Assembly (NCBI RefSeq): GCF_014268755.2
Contig: NZ_CP077093.1
Location: forward strand, 1,538,001 to 1,602,000
Source of the DNA: Pseudomonas vanderleydeniana
GTDB taxonomy: Bacteria > Pseudomonadota > Gammaproteobacteria > Pseudomonadales > Pseudomonadaceae
Length of the DNA: 64,000 nt
Direction: 5' to 3'
Positions 41,594 through 55,670 of this stretch are shown one piece after another (within the stretch, counting starts at the first letter, position 1; each line of letters starts with the position of its first letter). The notes beneath the pieces were generated by a model. That model was not told the DNA's origin and searched no databases. It saw nothing but the letters and a program-made list of their open reading frames with translations. The position numbers and the translations under genes are program-made.

Positions 41594-41826
41594 ACGCTCC
41601 CTTCTTGATACAACTTCTGTTGATTCGCCTGAATGACAGGAGTTGCCGATTACCAAGCAGTCTTTGCTGGGCGATTCCAAAAAATGTGTAGCGAGCAACG
41701 TACCGGTGTTTTCACTTCCGGTCTGTCCCAACGCGGCGGTTTTTTTGAAAGATGCACTGTGATTAATGCTGGTGATCGGGGGCTTCGGCCTTCCTTCGCT
41801 TTCCCGGGCGGCTCGGACCGCTTTAA

Positions 41827-44330
<2,504 letters not shown>

Positions 44331-44364
44331 TCGGCAAATCTCCGGTAAAGTACCGCACGATTCA

Positions 44365-44394
44365 GGGCTCTGGACCAAGGTTCAGAGCCTTTTC
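44365..44394 (+). terminator. Terminator between kdsA and eno
   Basis: GGGCTCTG (44365-44372), loop GACCAAGGTT, CAGAGCC (44383-44389), then TTTTC, 34 bp past the kdsA stop. Confidence 0.75.
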
Positions 44395-44437
44395 GTCTGC
44401 AAGGCTGCCAATTTTCATACGCTTGCCGGCGAACTAG

Positions 44438-45775
<1,338 letters not shown>

Positions 45776-45857
45776 GCAGTAGATGGTAAAAAGACACCGG
45801 ATTGTGTCGGAAAAGTCGCTATAGCGGTTTTTTCGCAACTAATCTGATGGCTGACAA

Positions 45858-45887
45858 GCCCAAGCCCGGGTATACCCAGGCTTGGGC
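45858..45887 (+). terminator. Strong hairpin between eno and ftsB
   Basis: Perfect 9-bp arms GCCCAAGCC and GGCTTGGGC with CGGGTATACCCA between, which itself can pair as GGGTATACCC. Only TGTTGG follows. A smaller element, CGCTATAGCG then GTTTTTT (45817-45833), is 25 bp upstream and has the better T-run. One of the two is likely the eno terminator. Confidence 0.6.
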
Positions 45888-45942
45888 TGTTGGTATATGG
45901 ACGTCGGCTTGGCTGTCTTTTTCACTGGGTAAACGAAATTCG

Positions 45943-46221
45943 ATGCGCAGTCCCTACTGGTTGTTCCTTGTCCTGCTCTTGCTGCTGGCTGGCCTGCAGT
46001 ACCGCCTCTGGGTGGGTAACGGGAGCCTGGCGCAGGTAGCCGACCTGACCCAACAGATTGCCGAGCAGCATGCCGAGAACGAACGCCTGCTGGAGCGTAA
46101 TCGCGTCCTCGATGCAGAAGTTCTTGAACTGAAGAAAGGCATGGAGACCGTTGAAGAACGTGCTCGCCATGAGCTGGGCATGGTCAAGGACGGCGAAACC
46201 CTTTATCAGTTGGCACAATGA
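45943..46221 (+). CDS. ftsB: Cell division protein FtsB
   Basis: Small bitopic divisome protein that joins FtsL and FtsQ and helps activate septal peptidoglycan synthesis. It has 92 residues: a short cytoplasmic start MRSPYW, one membrane helix (about 5-21, LFLVLLLLLAGLQYRLW), and a periplasmic coiled coil (about 28-75, LTQQIAEQHAENERLLERN). The ATG at 45943 is chosen so that the membrane helix is N-terminal; an open frame from 45802 has no support. It overlaps ispD by 4 bp, a common arrangement. Confidence 0.95.
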   Translation: MRSPYWLFLVLLLLLAGLQYRLWVGNGSLAQVADLTQQIAEQHAENERLLERNRVLDAEVLELKKGMETVEERARHELGMVKDGETLYQLAQ

Positions 46222-46928
46222 CTGACTCCTCGCTACCGGCCTTCTGGGCCGTGATTCCTGCCGCGGGTGTGGGTGCCCGTATGGCAGCCGACCGTCCCAA
46301 GCAGTACCTGCAACTGGGCGGACGAACCATTCTCGAACACAGCCTTGGCTGTTTTCTCGATCATCCTGGCCTCAAGGGGCTGGTGCTGAGCCTGGCGCCC
46401 GATGATCCCTACTGGCCGGCCCTGGCCTGTGCCGGTGATTCGCGCATCCGTCGCGTCGACGGTGGCGCCGAACGTGCCGACTCGGTACTCAACGCATTGT
46501 TGCACCTGCATGCCCTGGGCGCGGCGGAAGACGACTGGGTACTGGTGCATGACGCGGCCCGACCGAACCTGTCCCGTGACGACCTCGACCACCTGCTCGC
46601 CGAGCTGGCGAACGATCCGGTAGGTGGCCTGCTGGCCGTACCGGCGAGGGATACGCTCAAGCGTGTCGACAAGCAGGGGCGGGTGCTGGAAACCGTCGAC
46701 CGGGCGCTGATCTGGCAGGCCTACACGCCGCAGATGTTCCGCCTGGGCGCCCTGCACCGGGCCCTGGCCGACAGCCTGGTGGCCGAGGCGACCATCACCG
46801 ACGAAGCCTCGGCAATGGAGTGGGCCGGCCAGGCGCCGCGCCTGGTCGAGGGCCGTTCGGACAATATCAAGGTCACTCGTCCCGAAGACCTGGAGTGGCT
46901 GCGCCTGCGCTGGGCCAATCGCCGCTGA
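46218..46928 (+). CDS. ispD: 2-C-methyl-D-erythritol 4-phosphate cytidylyltransferase IspD
   Basis: Third step of the MEP isoprenoid pathway: CTP plus MEP to CDP-ME. It has 236 residues. The nucleotide-binding loop is PAAGVGARMAADRPKQYLQL; further blocks are VLVHDAARP and WQAYTPQMFR. Start overlaps ftsB in an ATGA. ispF, often fused to or next to ispD, is 3.4 kb downstream, separated by the formaldehyde genes. Confidence 0.97.
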   Translation: MTDSSLPAFWAVIPAAGVGARMAADRPKQYLQLGGRTILEHSLGCFLDHPGLKGLVLSLAPDDPYWPALACAGDSRIRRVDGGAERADSVLNALLHLHALGAAEDDWVLVHDAARPNLSRDDLDHLLAELANDPVGGLLAVPARDTLKRVDKQGRVLETVDRALIWQAYTPQMFRLGALHRALADSLVAEATITDEASAMEWAGQAPRLVEGRSDNIKVTRPEDLEWLRLRWANRR

Positions 46929-46936
46929 CGCACGTG

Positions 46937-47049
46937 CCTCTTCGCGGATGAACCGGGGCGCCGGACCGCCGGCTCCCACAAGGTACCGTGCCGAACACAT
47001 ATCTTGTGATCGACGCAAACTGTGGGAGCCGGATTCATCCGCGAAGAGG
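46937..47049. repeat. Inverted REP pair, TTCATCCGCGAAGAGG family, tail-to-tail
   Basis: CCTCTTCGCGGATGAACCGG at the left and the complementary GCCGGATTCATCCGCGAAGA GG at the right, with GGCTCCCACAAGG and TGTGGGAGCC towards the centre. It is 113 bp, between ispD and the end of the LysR gene. Orientation of the units is opposite to that at 55533-55621. Confidence 0.75.
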
Positions 47050-47075
47050 CCACGACCGGCAACACAGATCTGGCG

Positions 47076-47972
47076 TCAGGCCTTGTACTCCGGCCGCTTT
47101 GCCAACCCCTCCCGGAGATAATCCACCAGCTTGCGCACCTTCGGCGACAGGTGCCGCTGCTGTGGATACAGCGCCCACACTGCAGTATTGGGCGGTTGAT
47201 GGGCTTCGAGCAGGGAAATCAGCGTGCCGTTGTGCAAATGCTCCAACACGTAGTAGTCCGGCAACTGGCACAGCCCGACCCCCTGCAACGCCGCATCGAG
47301 CACCGCCTGGCCGCTGTTGCAGCGCCAGTTGCCCTGGACCCGCTGGGAAAACTCGCGCCCTTCCTGCGCCAGTTGCCAGATATCCGAGCTGCCAACCAGG
47401 CAGTTGTGCCGGCTCAGTTCCGACAGGCTGTGGGGGCGGCCATAGCGCTCCAGGTAGGAAGGGGAGGCGCACAGGTACATCCGCCGTGGCGCCAGCCGGG
47501 TCGCCACCAGTCTTGAGTCTTGCAGGCGGCCCAGCCGGATGGCCAGGTCGAGGCCCTCGTGCACCAGGTCCAGAGTGCGGTTGCTCAGCTCGATATCCAC
47601 CCGCAACTGCGGGTACAACCCCATGAACGTGGTCACCAGCGGCACGATGAAGCGCTCGCCATAGGCCACGGCGCAAGTCATGCGCAGCATGCCCTTGGGT
47701 TCGCTGGTCAGGTCGCCTACCGCCCGCAGGGCTTCCTCGCGGCCGTCCTGCAGGCGTTGGCAATGTTGCAGGAAGGTTTGCCCGGCCTCGGTCAGGGTGA
47801 CGCGCCGGGTACTGCGATAGAGCAGGCGGGTTTGCAGGCGTTCCTCCAGCCGGGCGATCTGCCGGCTGATATGCGAAGAGGAGGCGCCCAGGCGTTCCGC
47901 CGCCGCGGTGAACTGGCTGCATTCGGCCACGGCGACGAATTCGTCTATCCCTTCCCAGCCGTTATCACTCAT
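47076..47972 (-). CDS. gfnR: LysR-family regulator of formaldehyde detoxification (GfnR-like)
   Basis: A 298-residue LysR-type transcription factor. The N-terminal winged helix-turn-helix (about 5-65) includes FVAVAECSQFTAAAERLGAS and SHISRQIARLEERLQTRLLY; the effector-binding domain (about 90-295) follows. The ATG at 47972 is chosen so that the helix-turn-helix starts near residue 8; an open frame to 48206 runs into adhC on the other strand. It is divergent from adhC with 106 bp between starts, the usual place for a LysR activator. In P. aeruginosa I recall the gene in this position as gfnR, linked to glutathione-dependent formaldehyde removal; the effector is inferred. Confidence 0.85.
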   Translation of the reverse strand: MSDNGWEGIDEFVAVAECSQFTAAAERLGASSSHISRQIARLEERLQTRLLYRSTRRVTLTEAGQTFLQHCQRLQDGREEALRAVGDLTSEPKGMLRMTCAVAYGERFIVPLVTTFMGLYPQLRVDIELSNRTLDLVHEGLDLAIRLGRLQDSRLVATRLAPRRMYLCASPSYLERYGRPHSLSELSRHNCLVGSSDIWQLAQEGREFSQRVQGNWRCNSGQAVLDAALQGVGLCQLPDYYVLEHLHNGTLISLLEAHQPPNTAVWALYPQQRHLSPKVRKLVDYLREGLAKRPEYKA

Positions 47973-48014
47973 TGGATTATCCCTGTGTGGCAATAATGTT
48001 TTGCTTTTGGCTGG

Positions 48015-48030
48015 ATTATTCACCAATAGT
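48015..48030. promoter_or_regulatory. Putative LysR-type operator in the gfnR-adhC gap
   Basis: ATTATTCACCAATAGT: the core TATT-N4-AATA is a perfect inverted repeat and fits the LysR T-N11-A rule. It lies 44 bp from the gfnR start and 49 bp from the adhC start. A possible adhC -10 (TACACT, 48039-48044) follows. GGATTAT is repeated at 47975-47981 and 48013-48019. Confidence 0.45.
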
Positions 48031-48048
48031 CGATGATTTACACTGTGA

Positions 48049-49191
<1,143 letters not shown>

Positions 49192-49253
49192 TTACCTGGC
49201 AGGGGGTGACCACGCTGGCCGTCGGCCGCCCCTTGCAGTACGGAGTTGTGCTT

Positions 49254-50111
49254 ATGTCCCTGGAAAACCTCTCTTGCCAGAAGAGCTTCGGCGGCTGGCA
49301 TAAACGCTATAAACACCATTCCGATGTGCTCGGTTGCGACATGGTGTTCGCCGTCTATCTGCCACCGCAGGCCGAGCAGGGCGTCAAGCTGCCGGTCCTG
49401 TACTGGCTGTCCGGGCTGACCTGCACCGATGAAAACTTCATGCACAAGGCCGGCGCCCAGCGCATGGCTGCGCAACTGGGGTTGATCATCGTGGCGCCGG
49501 ATACCAGCCCGCGTGGCCCTGAGGTGCCTGGCGATCCCGAGAATGCCTGGGACTTCGGTCTCGGCGCCGGTTTCTACCTGAACGCTACCCAGCAGCCCTG
49601 GGCTCGCCACTACCGGATGCACGACTATGTAGTGAATGAGTTGCCGGCGCTGATCGAGGCGCATTTCCCGGCGTCCGACAAGCGCGGGATCAGCGGTCAT
49701 TCGATGGGCGGCCACGGTGCGCTGGTATGCGCCTTGCGCAATCCGGGGCGCTACCAGTCGTTGTCGGCCTTTGCGCCGATCAGCAATCCGATGGATTGCC
49801 CGTGGGGGCAGAAGGCGTTTTCGCGCTACCTGGGCGAAGAACGTTCGCGCTGGCGCGAATGGGATGCCTGCGCCCTGATCAGCGAAGCCAGCGAGAAGCT
49901 GCCGATCCTGGTGGACCAGGGCGATCGCGACGACTTCCTGGCCAACCAGCTCAAGCCCGAAGCCCTGCAGCAGGCGGCCAAGCTGGCCGGGCACCCGCTG
50001 ACCCTGCGCCTGCAGCCGGGCTACGATCACAGCTACTTCTTCATCGCCAGCTTCATCGACGATCATTTGAAACATCACGCTGAAGCTCTTGGCGCAGGTT
50101 CTGCACGATAA
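49254..50111 (+). CDS. fghA: S-formylglutathione hydrolase FghA
   Basis: Esterase that hydrolyses S-formylglutathione to formate and glutathione, completing formaldehyde detoxification. It has 285 residues with an alpha/beta hydrolase fold. The nucleophile is Ser150 in [10 protein letters not shown]; Asp near DQGDRDDF and His in GYDHSYFF complete the triad. The ATG at 49254 follows a CGGAG site; an open frame back to 49206 is not typical of the family. It forms an operon with adhC. Confidence 0.96.
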   Translation: MSLENLSCQKSFGGWHKRYKHHSDVLGCDMVFAVYLPPQAEQGVKLPVLYWLSGLTCTDENFMHKAGAQRMAAQLGLIIVAPDTSPRGPEVPGDPENAWDFGLGAGFYLNATQQPWARHYRMHDYVVNELPALIEAHFPASDKRGISGHSMGGHGALVCALRNPGRYQSLSAFAPISNPMDCPWGQKAFSRYLGEERSRWREWDACALISEASEKLPILVDQGDRDDFLANQLKPEALQQAAKLAGHPLTLRLQPGYDHSYFFIASFIDDHLKHHAEALGAGSAR

Positions 50112-50122
50112 TTGTCTGCGCT

Positions 50123-50222
50123 CGCTCAGGCTGCGTTAAAAACAGGCTCGGATGCTCATTGACTACAGTCAGGTCGGACGCGACCCCGGCCGGTCGTCGC
50201 CTGTTTTTGCCTTGCCTGAGCG
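50123..50222. repeat. 100-bp inverted repeat downstream of fghA
   Basis: CGCTCAGGCTGCGTTAAAAA CAGGC at the left pairs imperfectly with GCCTGTTTTTGCCTTGCCTG AGCG at the right. The left arm runs A5 and the right arm T5, so it can form a terminator-like structure in either direction. I have the impression that similar palindromes occur elsewhere in Pseudomonas gaps, but could not check. Confidence 0.6.
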
Positions 50223-50277
50223 TTGCTCGACTAATTCTCGTACTAGAACCTAATGTCGGACAAAATAGGTAGAATCA

Positions 50278-50305
50278 CGCCCTGACTAAATCGGGGCGTT
50301 TTTTT
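50278..50305 (+). terminator. Intrinsic terminator ending at the ispF start codon
   Basis: CGCCC (50278-50282), loop TGACTAAATCG, GGGCG (50294-50298), then seven T (50299-50305) directly followed by the ispF ATG. The GGGG in the right arm is the only Shine-Dalgarno-like sequence for ispF. A possible -10 box, TAGAAT (50270-50275), precedes the hairpin. Confidence 0.7.
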
Positions 50306-50779
50306 ATGCGTATTGGCCACGGCTATGATGTTCACCGTTTCGCCGAAGGCGATTTCATCACGCTGGGCGGCGTGCGGATCGCGCACCACCATGGGCTGCT
50401 GGCTCACTCCGACGGCGATGTGCTGCTGCACGCCCTGAGCGACGCACTGCTGGGTGCGGCGGCATTGGGTGACATCGGCAAGCATTTTCCCGACACCGAC
50501 CCGACCTACAAGGGCGCCGACAGCCGCGTGCTGTTGCGTCACGTGATGTCCCTGCTCAAGGATCGGGGCTGGCGGGTCGGCAACGTCGACAACACCATCG
50601 TCGCCCAGGCGCCTAAAATGGCCCCGCACATCGAATCGATGCGGGCGCTGATTGCCGAGGATCTTGAAGTTGAGCTGGACCAAGTGAACGTAAAAGCCAC
50701 CACCACCGAAAAACTTGGCTTCACCGGCCGCGAGGAAGGTATTGCGGTGCATTCCGTCGCCTTGTTGCTGCGCGCATGA
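50306..50779 (+). CDS. ispF: 2-C-methyl-D-erythritol 2,4-cyclodiphosphate synthase IspF
   Basis: Fifth step of the MEP pathway: cyclises CDP-ME 2-phosphate. It has 157 residues. Metal ligands D8, H10 and H42 are present ([11 protein letters not shown] and [11 protein letters not shown]), with the [10 protein letters not shown] and [16 protein letters not shown] blocks. The start is fixed by the conserved MRIGHGYD, although the ATG directly follows a T-run. It overlaps truD by 4 bp. Confidence 0.97.
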   Translation: MRIGHGYDVHRFAEGDFITLGGVRIAHHHGLLAHSDGDVLLHALSDALLGAAALGDIGKHFPDTDPTYKGADSRVLLRHVMSLLKDRGWRVGNVDNTIVAQAPKMAPHIESMRALIAEDLEVELDQVNVKATTTEKLGFTGREEGIAVHSVALLLRA

Positions 50780-51821
50780 CCGAACTGGAACTACTGGGCC
50801 CCCGTGCCCACGGCGAAGCGCTGGGCACTGCGGTGCTCAAGGCGACTGCGGAAGACTTCCAGGTCGATGAAGTCCTCGATATTCCCCTGTCCGGGGACGG
50901 CGAGCACCTGTGGTTGTGGGTCGAGAAACGTGGCCTGAACACCGAGGAGGCGGCCCGTCGCCTGGCCAGGGCCGCTGGTGTGCCGCTGCGCACGGTCAGT
51001 TATGCGGGCCTTAAGGATCGCCAGGCCCTGACGCGGCAATGGTTCAGTATCCAGTTGCCCGGCAAGGCCGATCCGGACATGACTGCCGCGCAGAACGACA
51101 CGCTGCGGATTCTCAAGAGTGCCCGCCACAAGCGCAAGCTGCAGCGCGGTGCCCACTCGGCCAATGGCTTCACCCTGCGTCTGAGTCAATTGGCCGCAGA
51201 CCGGCAAGGTCTCGAGCAGCGCCTCGAGCAGATCCGCCGCCTGGGCATTCCCAACTACTTCGGCAGCCAGCGTTTCGGCCACCAGGGCGGCAATCTCGGC
51301 GAGGCCCGCGACTACGCGGCACGCCAGGCGCTGCCGGAGCAGCGCAATGTGCGTTCGCGACTGCTGTCCACCGCTCGCAGCTATCTGTTCAACCAGGTGC
51401 TGGCGGCGCGTGTCGCCGAGGGCAGCTGGAATCGTGCTCAGGTCGGCGACCTGCTGGCCTTCACCGACAGCCGCAGCTTTTTCCCGGCCAATGAAGCCGA
51501 ATGCCACGACCCGCGCCTGGCGATTCTCGACCTGCACCCGACCGGCCCGCAGTGGGGCGAGGGGCCTTCCCCGGCGGCTGGCGCCACTTTCGAGCTGGAA
51601 CAGGCCGTCGGCGCGCGTGAAGCGCAGTTGTGCCAGTGGCTGGCGAAGGCGGGAATGGAGCACGAACGTCGCATCCTGCGGCTGCCCATTGGCGGGCTGA
51701 CGTGGCATTATCCTGCGCTGGACATTCTGCAACTGGAATTCGTCCTGCCGGCCGGATGCTTCGCCACCGCTCTGGTGCGCGAGCTCGTTGATCTGGTGCC
51801 GGCGGGACAGACGGACAGCTC

Positions 51822-51834
<13 letters not shown>
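50776..51834 (+). CDS. truD: tRNA pseudouridine(13) synthase TruD
   Basis: Makes pseudouridine 13 in tRNA-Glu. It has 352 residues. The catalytic Asp is D81 in [15 protein letters not shown]. Family blocks [15 protein letters not shown] and [19 protein letters not shown] are present, with the TruD insert domain after residue 150. It overlaps ispF by 4 bp and surE by 13 bp, so the three are translated from one message. Confidence 0.96.
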
Positions 51835-53245
<1,411 letters not shown>

Positions 53246-53414
53246 ACCCCGTTTGCAGTTGTTCAACAAGTGCGCTGAATTCTGTTTAAGGTTATCGGTC
53301 TTAGTGTCGGAACTTGCAGGCGGCGCCCGTTCAAAGTGTGTCGAGTTTCACTACAGAACTGTACAAGCGGCTGGCATATAGCGCTTCACTGTCCGTAAAA
53401 CTCCAACGGCCAGT

Positions 53415-53420
53415 TATACT
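53415..53420 (+). promoter_or_regulatory. Possible -10 box upstream of nlpD
   Basis: TATACT, 67 bp before the nlpD start, in the 241-bp pcm-nlpD gap. No matching -35 is seen; a stationary-phase promoter would not need one. I see no terminator after pcm. Confidence 0.35.
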
Positions 53421-53486
53421 TGCGTCACACTAGCGCCTTTTATGGGCACTCTATATTCATTTCAGACAACATGAAGGGAGCGGCGG

Positions 53487-54365
53487 GTGAGTCTCACAGT
53501 CATTCGGCAGCGTATGGGTAAAACAAGCGTTCAGCGCCTGATGATCGGTCTTGCCCTCAGTGCTTTACTGGCTGGTTGCTCCAGTGCTCCCAAGAACGGC
53601 GTGCGCGTCGTCGATCGCAATGGCAATGCGACGGGGGGCGCCAGTGCGGCACCGCAACGGCCGATGACCACCACCGGGCAGCATGTTGTTGTCCGCGGCG
53701 ATACCTTGTTCTCGATTGCCTTCCGCTACGGCTGGGACTGGAAGGCCCTGGCCGCGCGCAACAATATCCAGGAGCCCTACACCATCCACGTCGGTCAGGC
53801 GATTCGCTTCGACAGCCGTTCAAATTCAACACCGGCCGTAGCGACATCGACCACCACGTCGTCCTCTTCCTCGTCCAGCAAGATCACCGTCACCCGGCGT
53901 CCGGCGAACTCCAGTGGAACTTCCACCACCACTGCGGCAGCTTCTCCGACAACCACTGCGCCGGCCACGCCAACCCCTCCACCAGGACCCGCACCGAAGG
54001 GTTGGGCCTGGCCGGCGAACGGTATTTTGATTGGAAAATTTGCTTCAAACGGTAGTTTGAATAAAGGTATTGATATCGCCGGTGATTTGGGACAGCCTGT
54101 TTTAGCTGCGTCTGATGGTTCAGTTGTATACGCCGGGAGTGGACTACGGGGCTACGGCGAACTTGTGATCATCAAGCACAGCGATACCTACGTCAGTGCC
54201 TACGGTCATAACCGCAGGCTGTTGGTTCGGGAGGGGCAGCAGGTCAAAGTCGGACAGACAATTGCCGAGATGGGATCAACTGGTACAGACCGGGTGAAAC
54301 TGCACTTTGAGATTCGCCGCCAGGGCAAACCCGTAGACCCACTGCAATTCCTGCCCCGTCGTTGA
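53487..54365 (+). CDS. nlpD: Lipoprotein NlpD: LysM and degenerate LytM (M23) domains
   Basis: Outer-membrane lipoprotein that activates a cell-separation amidase. It has 292 residues from a GTG start with AAGGGAG upstream. The lipobox is LLAGC with Cys31. A LysM domain follows (about 63-106, VVVRGDTLFSIAFRYGWDWK), then a Ser/Thr/Pro linker (about 110-172) and an M23 domain (about 175-290). The M23 metal site is broken: the usual HxGxD reads NKGID and HLHFE reads KLHFE, as in non-enzymatic activators. The 3' third is AT-richer than the rest; in pseudomonads the main rpoS promoter lies inside nlpD. Confidence 0.94.
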   Translation: MSLTVIRQRMGKTSVQRLMIGLALSALLAGCSSAPKNGVRVVDRNGNATGGASAAPQRPMTTTGQHVVVRGDTLFSIAFRYGWDWKALAARNNIQEPYTIHVGQAIRFDSRSNSTPAVATSTTTSSSSSSSKITVTRRPANSSGTSTTTAAASPTTTAPATPTPPPGPAPKGWAWPANGILIGKFASNGSLNKGIDIAGDLGQPVLAASDGSVVYAGSGLRGYGELVIIKHSDTYVSAYGHNRRLLVREGQQVKVGQTIAEMGSTGTDRVKLHFEIRRQGKPVDPLQFLPRR

Positions 54366-54472
54366 TCCGTTTTCCAGCCTGTTCTCATGACGTAGTGGGA
54401 ACAGGTTCCAGCGTTGCCAGGGATAAAGGCGCCGCTTGAGCCTGAGGTCGAACTCACCAAAGGACTATAACA

Positions 54473-55477
54473 ATGGCTCTCAGTAAAGAAGCGCCGGGGT
54501 TTGACATCGACGATGAGGTGCTCCTTATGGACTCCGACATTGTCATGGATATGATGCCGGAGGATGAGAATTCTCCACCCCCAGTTCGTGCCAAGACCAA
54601 AAATGCTGCCGCTCTCAAGCAGCACAAGTACATTGACTACACCCGGGCCCTGGATGCGACCCAGCTGTATCTCAATGAAATCGGTTTTTCCCCCTTGCTG
54701 TCCCCGGAAGAAGAGGTCCATTTTGCGCGTCTGTCGCAAAGCGGCGATCCGGCCGGACGCAAACGCATGATCGAAAGCAACTTGCGCCTGGTGGTGAAAA
54801 TTGCCCGACGTTACGTCAATCGGGGACTTTCGTTGCTGGACCTGATCGAAGAGGGCAACCTCGGCTTGATCAGGGCGGTCGAGAAATTCGACCCGGAGCG
54901 CGGCTTCCGCTTCTCGACCTATGCCACCTGGTGGATCCGCCAGACGATCGAACGGGCGATCATGAATCAGACCCGGACCATCCGTTTGCCGATCCACGTG
55001 GTCAAGGAGCTCAACGTCTATTTGCGGGCTGCCCGCGAGTTGACCCAGAAGCTCGACCACGAGCCTTCTCCCGAAGAAATCGCCAACCTGCTGGAAAAAC
55101 CGGTCGGGGAGGTCAAGCGCATGCTTGGCCTGAACGAGCGGGTGTCCTCGGTGGACGTTTCCCTGGGCCCGGACTCGGACAAGACCCTGCTCGATACCCT
55201 GACGGATGACCGGCCAACCGATCCCTGCGAGTTGCTGCAGGACGACGACCTGTCCCAGAGCATCGACCAGTGGCTTTCGGAACTGACCGACAAGCAGCGT
55301 GAGGTGGTCGTGCGCCGCTTCGGCCTGCGTGGTCACGAAAGCAGCACGCTGGAGGACGTTGGCCTGGAGATCGGCCTGACCCGTGAGCGGGTACGGCAGA
55401 TTCAGGTCGAGGGCCTGAAGCGGTTGCGCGAGATCCTGGAGAAGAACGGCTTGTCGAGCGAGTCGCTGTTCCAGTGA
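54473..55477 (+). CDS. rpoS: Stationary-phase sigma factor RpoS
   Basis: Sigma-38, which directs RNA polymerase to general stress and stationary-phase genes; in pseudomonads it also affects secondary metabolites. It has 334 residues. Region 1.2 ([19 protein letters not shown]), region 2 ([40 protein letters not shown]), region 3 ([15 protein letters not shown]) and region 4 with a helix-turn-helix ([19 protein letters not shown]) are all intact. AAAGGA precedes the ATG. It is cotranscribed at least partly from promoters in or before nlpD. Confidence 0.98.
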   Translation: MALSKEAPGFDIDDEVLLMDSDIVMDMMPEDENSPPPVRAKTKNAAALKQHKYIDYTRALDATQLYLNEIGFSPLLSPEEEVHFARLSQSGDPAGRKRMIESNLRLVVKIARRYVNRGLSLLDLIEEGNLGLIRAVEKFDPERGFRFSTYATWWIRQTIERAIMNQTRTIRLPIHVVKELNVYLRAARELTQKLDHEPSPEEIANLLEKPVGEVKRMLGLNERVSSVDVSLGPDSDKTLLDTLTDDRPTDPCELLQDDDLSQSIDQWLSELTDKQREVVVRRFGLRGHESSTLEDVGLEIGLTRERVRQIQVEGLKRLREILEKNGLSSESLFQ

Positions 55478-55483
55478 CTGCCG

Positions 55484-55503
55484 GGGCCTGAGTGAGCAGG
55501 CCC
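55484..55503 (+). terminator. Hairpin after rpoS
   Basis: GGGCCTG-AGTGAG-CAGGCCC, 7 bp past the rpoS stop, followed by TGGTGGG without a T-run. It is a likely 3' end of the rpoS message, perhaps Rho-assisted. Confidence 0.5.
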
Positions 55504-55532
55504 TGGTGGGAATATGACGGCGTACGCAAGAC

Positions 55533-55621
55533 GGTGGGAGCCGGTGGCCCGGCGCCCCGGTTTATCCGCGAAGCTTCTAGTGGCCTCAAGGGCCTCTTCG
55601 CGGATAAATCCGGCTCCCACC
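55533..55621. repeat. Inverted REP pair, TTTATCCGCGAAG family, head-to-head
   Basis: GGTGGGAGCCGG ... TTTATCCGCGAAG faces CTTCGCGGATAAATCCGGCTCCCACC. It is 89 bp, between rpoS and the convergent RND pump gene. No GGA-rich small RNA (rsmZ type) is found in this gap. Confidence 0.8.
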
Positions 55622-55670
55622 GGTTATCTGCGGCTACAAAAACTGTTTCCATGGCAGTTGGGCTGCGGCG

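Noticed and set aside
46929..47075. Palindromes after ispD considered as attachment sites of a mobile element.
   Set aside because: They match the REP-type family found at two other sites in the window, and no integrase, tRNA target or direct repeat flanks the gfnR-adhC-fghA genes.
53820..54000. TCC/ACC-rich repeats in nlpD considered as a phase-variable repeat.
   Set aside because: The tract encodes a Ser/Thr/Pro linker with mixed codons. No uniform repeat unit long enough to slip is present.
55478..55670. Possible rsmZ small RNA downstream of rpoS.
   Set aside because: The gap is filled by a hairpin and a REP pair. No series of GGA motifs in hairpin loops and no GacA box were found.
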